From Marthasterias glacialis (taxonomy: Eukaryota; Echinodermata; Asteroidea; Forcipulatida; Asteriidae): 64,000 nt of DNA. The stretch's first letter is position 1. Each line of letters begins with the position of its first letter. This document shows positions 58,501-64,000 of this stretch, one piece after another. The translations under genes and the position numbers were made by a program. The stretch is taken from the NCBI GenBank assembly GCA_911728455.2, contig OU452228.1, positions 3,782,001 through 3,846,000 on the forward strand, given 5' to 3'. The notes below the pieces were generated by a model. It worked only from the letters and a program-made list of their open reading frames with translations. It had not been told where the DNA came from and did not search any database.

Positions 58501-60196
58501 AAAAATTGATGCAGGCTAGCCAAACACAAGACTGACTAACAGAGAGGACTAGTCAAAGGAAAAAGTTAGCGCAAGGCATGTGAACAAACAGTTCTTAAAT
58601 GTGTCAGGCTGAATGATCTCTGGATGCTATACAGTTGTGTATGTTCACAAGTATCGTTACTCATGAAAACTTTCCAAGTTGATAAATGTAAGTCTCCAAA
58701 AGATACGCTATACGTAGATTATTTCATAAAAATAAAGTAAAGTGCATAGAATATCTAATGGAGAGGTAGAGAGTAATAGGTTGTGCAATAATTAGAGGCT
58801 GATTTGTGGGCTGGGATATACGCATATTCCCAATACTCCACTAATAAGTGTCATTTGCTTTCATTGTAAAATACTTGCTGTTAATATTTTTGGGTTTAAT
58901 GTGGAGAGCATGTTCAGTTGTCTTTAATTAGCATTGTGGAGTTTGAAGCAGCTGTAAATATCTGCATGACATTTGATGTGTATGTATTTGAATAAAAGGA
59001 AAGGTTACCTATCAGTAACTACATATATTGTAAAGAATAATCATAAATATGTAAGCTAGTTCAAATTGTGTTGTATATAACGTTTATTCAAGTAAAAAGT
59101 TTCTCTTTTTTTTTTAATATAAAATGGATACTCATGAGTGACCTAAACTATAAAACCAGGCAGCATGAAGGCAAATCCCATGGGTGCCCCAGACTGGTTT
59201 TTAGGCAAACAAGTATACCTGGATGACATTTAGATACTCTTGTTTTGAAATTATTATTCCCACCTCCATCGTTCATTAGCATGTATAATGTACAAGTATT
59301 TTAATGAGCAGATTGGACTTACTTATTGCAGTTCATGGCAAATTTGGACTCCTTTTGTCCAAGCTCTGTTCAGTTAGCATTGCGTTATTCATAAGGAAAG
59401 GAAGTTAGTTGGTTTATCCATAATATCATTGGTTGTAGCAAATTTCAAATGGTTGTAGACACTCCTTGCCACATTGCAGCCTCATTAAATGCCTTCACAT
59501 GTAAAAAAAAAAACAAAAACAAACAAAAACTTGAAGCTTAAAAGTTGTATTGTGCAAATATGTGTGCATTTGTATACATGTCTGCCCATAGCTTTGACTT
59601 GTTGTGCATATGGTTTTTGCAGTATTAGGAAGTCATCCTGAATTAACAATCGCAGTTTATGGTCCACACAATTTGCAATCAGTACTACAATCATATACAC
59701 ACCATTTAAAAGTAAAATGTTAACCATGGTTGTTTATACGGTTTTAATGAACTAAATGTGAGTAGGTTGTAGACAGTATTTTAAATGCAACCCCGCCCCC
59801 TCCCCATTATTAAGACGTAACGATCATAAAAGTTAATGTCATTCATGTAATACTTGTTCTATGAAGTCTGAATAGAAAACCTTGTATCAAAATTGTTGGT
59901 TCTTTAAAACAAAATAATAAATGACTTGGAAATGCTTCTCATATGGTTGGTTTAACAATATCAGAATAAAAGAACAAAATTAAAATAAAGTATGATACGA
60001 ATTTCCCTCTAAAAGCGTATGATACAAATTTTCCTCTAAAAGCGAATACAATGGCATTTTACACCATTTTAACGTGAGATAATGAATTTATCTATTGAAA
60101 AATGAGTGCTTCACAAAACTGAATTTGACCTTGAAGACTCTCTTTAACCTACATGTACTTCTTGTACCTTTCTATACCTCAGGCTGTGTTCTGTGG
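55568..60196. other. CFAP97 3' UTR and intergenic DNA
   Basis: No exon recognised in 4.6 kb. Candidate polyadenylation signals AATAAA are frequent (for example 58991-58996) so the transcript end cannot be fixed. The sequence is AT-rich with several T and A runs. Plus-strand frames such as 56624-57046 lack codon-like features. Confidence 0.4.
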
Positions 60197-60285
60197 TCAT
60201 TGTATGGGTTGATGTACCTGGCTGCTGAAGGCGCCCTTGAATGCCTGCAGCTCCAACATGTGTAGCTGTGCCCTTCGCAATTCAG
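60197..60285 (-). CDS. Candidate terminal exon of a convergent gene
   Basis: After a good acceptor (TTTACTTGCAG, ending 60286) a minus-strand frame of 29 codons runs to TGA at 60197-60199. It reads ELRRAQLHMLELQAFKGAF and SSQVHQPIQ, an amphipathic helix with a GC and codon use unlike its AT-rich surroundings. Upstream exons would lie to the right, possibly beyond the window; none is seen up to 64 kb. I do not recognise the protein. If real, the gene is convergent with CFAP97. An internal CAG|GTACAT could also serve as a donor. Confidence 0.4.
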
Positions 60286-60770
60286 CTGCAAGTAAAGATG
60301 ATTAACCTCCCAAATTATATCTACATTATATGTTCCACAAGAGAAGATCCTTGTAATTGTGTAATGACTGCCCTGTAAGAATATAATGTTACAGTAGAAT
60401 TTAAAAAATAATTAAGTAATTAAATTAATCAATAAATTAAGAGTGTTTCTATATAAATTGAAATCGAGTGCCTTTTAAAAGTACGCTACAGAGTTTACTG
60501 CTACGTGTATTTTACATAACTTATTCTGACAGTGTAGCATCCTGATAAATGTATAGGCTTCTACAAAGTGCCATGTCAGGCAAGTTTGGTTTGTTTGCAA
60601 AACTTCATCAAACAATGTGATGTGCCGTCTGTGGTAAAAATACATTAATAAATAACAATTCTAAATTACTCAGGTTTGTACATGTATATAATTTTGTTGT
60701 TGATTGAAATTGGGCTGTAATGATGATAGTGTAATACAACAGTAGACATACATGTAGGCCCAATTTTGTG

Positions 60771-61075
60771 GCTTGTAGTGGTTTAGCGGTTAAGCTCTGG
60801 TGTTTCTGATCAGCAGGTGTTTCTGAGTCTGGGTTTGAGTCCTGGTCGTGACACTTGTGTCCTTAAGCAAAGCACTTAACCATTATTGCTTTGGATGGAA
60901 CGTAAAGCTGTAGGTTCAATGCATTGTGTAATGCATATAAAAGAACCGAATTACACTTAACTACTAAGAGAAGGGGTTTACCCCGGTGTTTCTGGCAGTG
61001 GCTACTGAATGCGCCACAGCACCTTGTAAACCCTTATACGGTGCTACAGAACTTGGTCTCATAGTTAAAAAAAAA
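60771..61075 (+). mobile_element. tRNA-derived SINE
   Basis: Opens with a tRNA-like head: box A-like GTGGTTTAGCGGTTAAGC and box B GGTTTGAGTCC at 60832-60842. It is followed by the CACTTGTGTCCTTAAGCAAAGC core common to marine animal SINEs, a tail with GGTGTTTCTGGCAG, and an A run at 61066-61074. RNA polymerase III promoter boxes suggest former transcription. Confidence 0.75.
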
Positions 61076-61757
61076 CTTCAAAAACCTGTTGAAAAAAAAT
61101 AACAATAAGCACCTTGAGTACCTAATTGTTGGTAGATATGTGCACTATTTAAGATTCCACTATTAAAGTTATCAAGCAGAACAAAATCTGCTTAGCAGAA
61201 ACAGGTGACGGGAACCAAAATACACCATATTATGTCTACCGTTTGTGCATGACTCCCTAATCATTTTGGCTCAGCAGAAAATGTCGCTCAGCACTGTTTT
61301 CTGGTCAACAGCTTTATGATTTTGGGTCCTGAAACCATGCAATAATTATGAGAAGGGTTAAGGACACAGCTTGATTATGATGATGATAATGATGGTGATA
61401 ATTATGTAGGATGAAAAGCAAGGGAAAGTCGATATTTGAAGAAGTTTGAGGAGGGTCATAGAAACTCGTCAAAAAAAGTTTTGAATTTTTTCAATCTCCC
61501 AGTTTCTGTTATTTGTGACTTGTTTTTAACATGTCGCACATCACCGGAAAGCTTATTCTCTCCTCTTCACACCAAGACCATATTTGTTAAACAATCACTT
61601 TTGGGGTCTCAGCAACCCTGTTGTGAATGCTTAGGGTTCTCAAACAGAATGTGCCAAATATGCCACTATTTGCCAACAGAAAAACCAACTCTGTCAGTAA
61701 CAACCAACTCTCTATCAGGGAAAGTGAATAAACAAGACATATTGCCAACTATAGGCT

Positions 61758-61964
61758 TTATTGAACATCTTTTTCGGGTGTTGTCTTTTTGGGACACTCA
61801 CTTCGTGGTCTGTATTTGACATCACAGGTTTCAAGGAATTTGACCCTCAATTTGGAGATGGTACTAGGGCTCACTTCAAATAATGCTGCAACTTGCTTCT
61901 GGGGAATGCAAGCTTGAACCTGCCCTATAGCGCAGTCCTTTTTAAGATTGGATAAACGTGCCAT
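61758..61964 (-). pseudogene. Tc1/mariner transposase N-terminal fragment
   Basis: From ATG 61962-61964: MARLSNLKKDCAIGQ, then IPQKQVAALFEVSPSTISKL, a paired-type helix-turn-helix that binds the transposon ends, and YRPRSECPKKTTPEKDV, the family's linker (usually DRPRSGRPRKTT, with RPR partly changed). It stops after about 67 codons, with no DDE domain behind it. Truncated relic. Confidence 0.75.
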
Positions 61965-62279
61965 GGTAATGATTGGAGTAGACAGCTTGGATAAAGTGAG
62001 CAATACCAAAGACTCACACTTTTATGAGACTGGAATAGCAGTGTCTAGTGCTCGACCATGCATGAATGTATGCAGATTTGGCACATTCTATTTCAGACCC
62101 CCATGCGTTCACAACAGAGTTGATGAGCCCTCAAACAAGTGATTGTTACAAATATGGTCTCATTGAATAAGCTTTCCGTTGATATACAACATTATATAAA
62201 TAAGTTGCAAAATAACCAAAATAGAGGTGATTAAAAAAAAGTTTGACGGGTTTATATCCAACAATGGATAAATATCCCA

Positions 62280-62830
62280 ACGAGGATGATAATGCTGTAA
62301 CAAAGGTTGAACAGCAAGAGACATGAAACAATGAAATACACACGAAGAGGGATATATCCAACAGATAGATACAGTATAATGATGATTCTGTAGGTCAGTA
62401 AGCAAGGGAAGGTAGACAATGAGAAAACCTTAGGATGGCTGCATCTGACAGTCAATGGGTAATAATGAAGCTGATATTCAGGAGACAGGAAGTAAGAGAT
62501 GATACATGTACATGACAAGGACTGCATCCATTGTTGGATGGATACAGCCTGACCATCTAACATATTGGATACTGGAGAGATGATGCTGATATCAGGGGAT
62601 GATGATCAATCCTGGTGTTTGAAGAACAAGGGAAAGGAAATAAAGAAACAAGGAAGCCCCTGTGACTGATGGTGATGAAGCTACACAGAATGCAAAGGTT
62701 GAACACTAAGAAACTAGAAACAGTGAGTAAAAAATGAGATAGTCTGCATCCAACTGGATGCGGGATGCAGAATGATTAATGACAATGAACAGAAGAAATA
62801 TGAGGGCTTCATTCAACAATGGATGATACG
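62280..62830. repeat. Degenerate GATGAT-rich repeats
   Basis: Worn repeats of AAAGGTTGAACA.CAAGA, GATGAT...CTG and CAACAATGGATGATA type recur at roughly 100-150 bp. Similar passages: 62300 with 62692, and 62395 with 62625. No coding sense. Confidence 0.35.
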
Positions 62831-62922
62831 AAGCCAGAAAATGACAATTAATGTGAACTTTATGAAAAAGTGTTTTCCTGATTAATTGCCAAAGGCCAAA
62901 AAGCATGGCATGTGGTGTGTCA

Positions 62923-63080
62923 TGGTCATGCGGTTCTAGTGCATTGGACTCAAGTTCTGGTGGGTAAGGTGGGTTCAAATCCCGGTCATGACACTTGTGT
63001 CCTTGAGCAAGACACTTAACTATAATTGCTTCAAATAGGGGAAGAGGCAGTCATGTTTGTCTCGCAACGGATTTATTTAC
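62923..63080 (+). mobile_element. tRNA-derived SINE, truncated
   Basis: tRNA-like head with box B GGTTCAAATCC at 62972-62982, followed by TGACACTTGTGTCCTTGAGC and AAGACACTTAAC, the same core as the SINE at 60771. It lacks the tail. Confidence 0.7.
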
Positions 63081-63407
63081 CCCTCCCCGTTCTTAGCTGT
63101 GCTGTGAAGAGACTTGCATGTATATCTCTCAATGTCTTGTTTCTGCGCATTGGGGCAGGTTTCTATCCCTTCAAAAAGTAGCCCAAACCTCGAGTGGCCT
63201 TTGGGCCTTGTGATGGGCAAATTGCATAAAAAAAACTTTTTTTTGCAAACAAAAGACAAACAAGTAGCAAAATCATTTATGTCGATTATTTTCTCAATTT
63301 ATTTCCAAAGTCTTTCCTCTCTCAATAAACAATGTTAAGTTTTTGACAACAAACTTCTCTGCAGATCGAACACTGACAATAGCACAATAAAACCAATGAG
63401 CATAAAA

Positions 63408-63634
63408 TATTGCTTACCAAAATAAGCAAGATTGCTTACCAATAATAAGCAGAATTGCTTACCAAAAATAAGCAGAATTGCTTACCAAAAATAAGAAGAC
63501 TTCCTTACCAAAAGTAAGCAGATTTGCTACCAAAAATAAGTAGAATTGCTTGCCAAAAATAAGAAGACTTGCTTACCAAAAATAAGCAGAATTGCTTACC
63601 AAAAATAAGCAGAAATGCTTACCAAAAATAAGCA
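63408..63634. repeat. 23-bp minisatellite of hairpin units
   Basis: About ten copies of a unit close to ATTGCTTACCAAAAATAAGC (plus AGA). Adjacent units create TAAGCAGAATTGCTTA, in which TAAGCA pairs with TGCTTA across four bases. Some copies have changes in the arms (AAGAAGACTTCC, GTAGAATTGCTTG). The flanks carry AAGCA/TGCTTA sequence seen in the MITE at 25919, so the array probably grew inside such an element. Confidence 0.85.
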
Positions 63635-64000
63635 GGGAACCAGTCATTGGCAATACAGTGTTCATGACATGGCATTTTGGCTGGGAACCTGCTTATGCTA
63701 AGCAACATTGTCCTGTAAAGTCAAACTGTATAGTGCTTTTACACTGTAGCAGCCCAATCAATAGGGAGGGTGAATAGGACCTGACTCTGCTGATGGTACA
63801 ACCAACAACACACATAGATTCTCTCTCACTGTGCTGGTCTGCAGGAATAAAGGGTAAGTTGAAGCCAACTTGAGGCTATTTCATACTTTCTGAATGAACA
63901 TTTGTTTTCATTTTATGAGAAAGAGTTTTTAGTAAATCTGGTGTAGTGTGATGGTGCATGTATTTTTGTATACATACACTGCAGCTATGTACATGTACTA

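Noticed and set aside
60771..60860. tRNA gene
   Set aside because: Box A and box B are present but the arms do not pair as a tRNA and a SINE core and A tail follow.
61436..61819. 127-codon plus-strand open frame
   Set aside because: No domain seen, and its end overlaps antisense to the Tc1 fragment.
63408..63634. CRISPR-like array
   Set aside because: Units are contiguous with no unique spacers and the setting is a eukaryotic genome; it is a minisatellite.

Overview
The window is animal nuclear DNA: AT-rich, intron-containing, with GT/AG splice sites, and most of its sequence is transposon-derived. One host gene is well supported, CFAP97, a cilium-associated gene. The repeat style (palindromic elements opening GGGCCCAATTTCATG, ACATGT-rich tracts, tRNA-type SINEs, many Kolobok, piggyBac and CACTA remains) points to a marine invertebrate deuterostome, most likely an echinoderm such as a sea star. 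That identification is inference from style and not proof.

Layout. 1-5477: a decayed Kolobok DNA transposon (called D here) on the minus strand, ending at a TTAA, with a 1.5-kb deleted Kolobok (A, 1823-3323) nested inside it and a chimeric duplication at 4139-4906. 5562-15.9 kb: a graveyard of CACTA/EnSpm pieces (Transposase_21, a DUF4218 gene, a BEN-like gene), a broken piggyBac and fragments of uncharacterised transposon-linked proteins, all minus strand. 16-24.5 kb: mostly unexplained DNA with a perfect-looking hairpin MITE (17419-17665), a second piggyBac remnant (22225-22951) and a coiled-coil exon.

24526-40808 is the centre of interest. A large element with 31-bp terminal inverted repeats carries a five-exon gene of the uncharacterised DUF7869-like type (35593-39988, minus). 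Inserted in it, flanked by perfect TTAA target duplications, is a 7.9-kb Kolobok (B, 27645-35554) with two convergent genes: on the plus strand an apparently intact three-exon gene for a stand-alone P2RX7-type cysteine-rich (ballast) domain, and on the minus strand an eight-exon THAP-plus-DDE Kolobok transposase that reads in frame throughout except for a single TGA. The P2RX7-domain gene is therefore cargo, or a second component, of a mobile element.

40.8-47 kb: remains of a tyrosine-recombinase-like gene, copies of one MITE family and a tandem array of inverted repeats. 47696-55291: CFAP97 in three coding exons (502 aa), with a long repeat-bearing intron 2 and a hairpin MITE just after the stop codon. 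55.3-64 kb: no further full gene; a candidate terminal exon of a convergent minus-strand gene (60197-60285), two tRNA-derived SINEs, a Tc1/mariner fragment and a 23-bp minisatellite.

All family assignments are made by eye from motifs and remembered family features; no search was run. Exon boundaries come from splice consensus plus reading-frame continuity.
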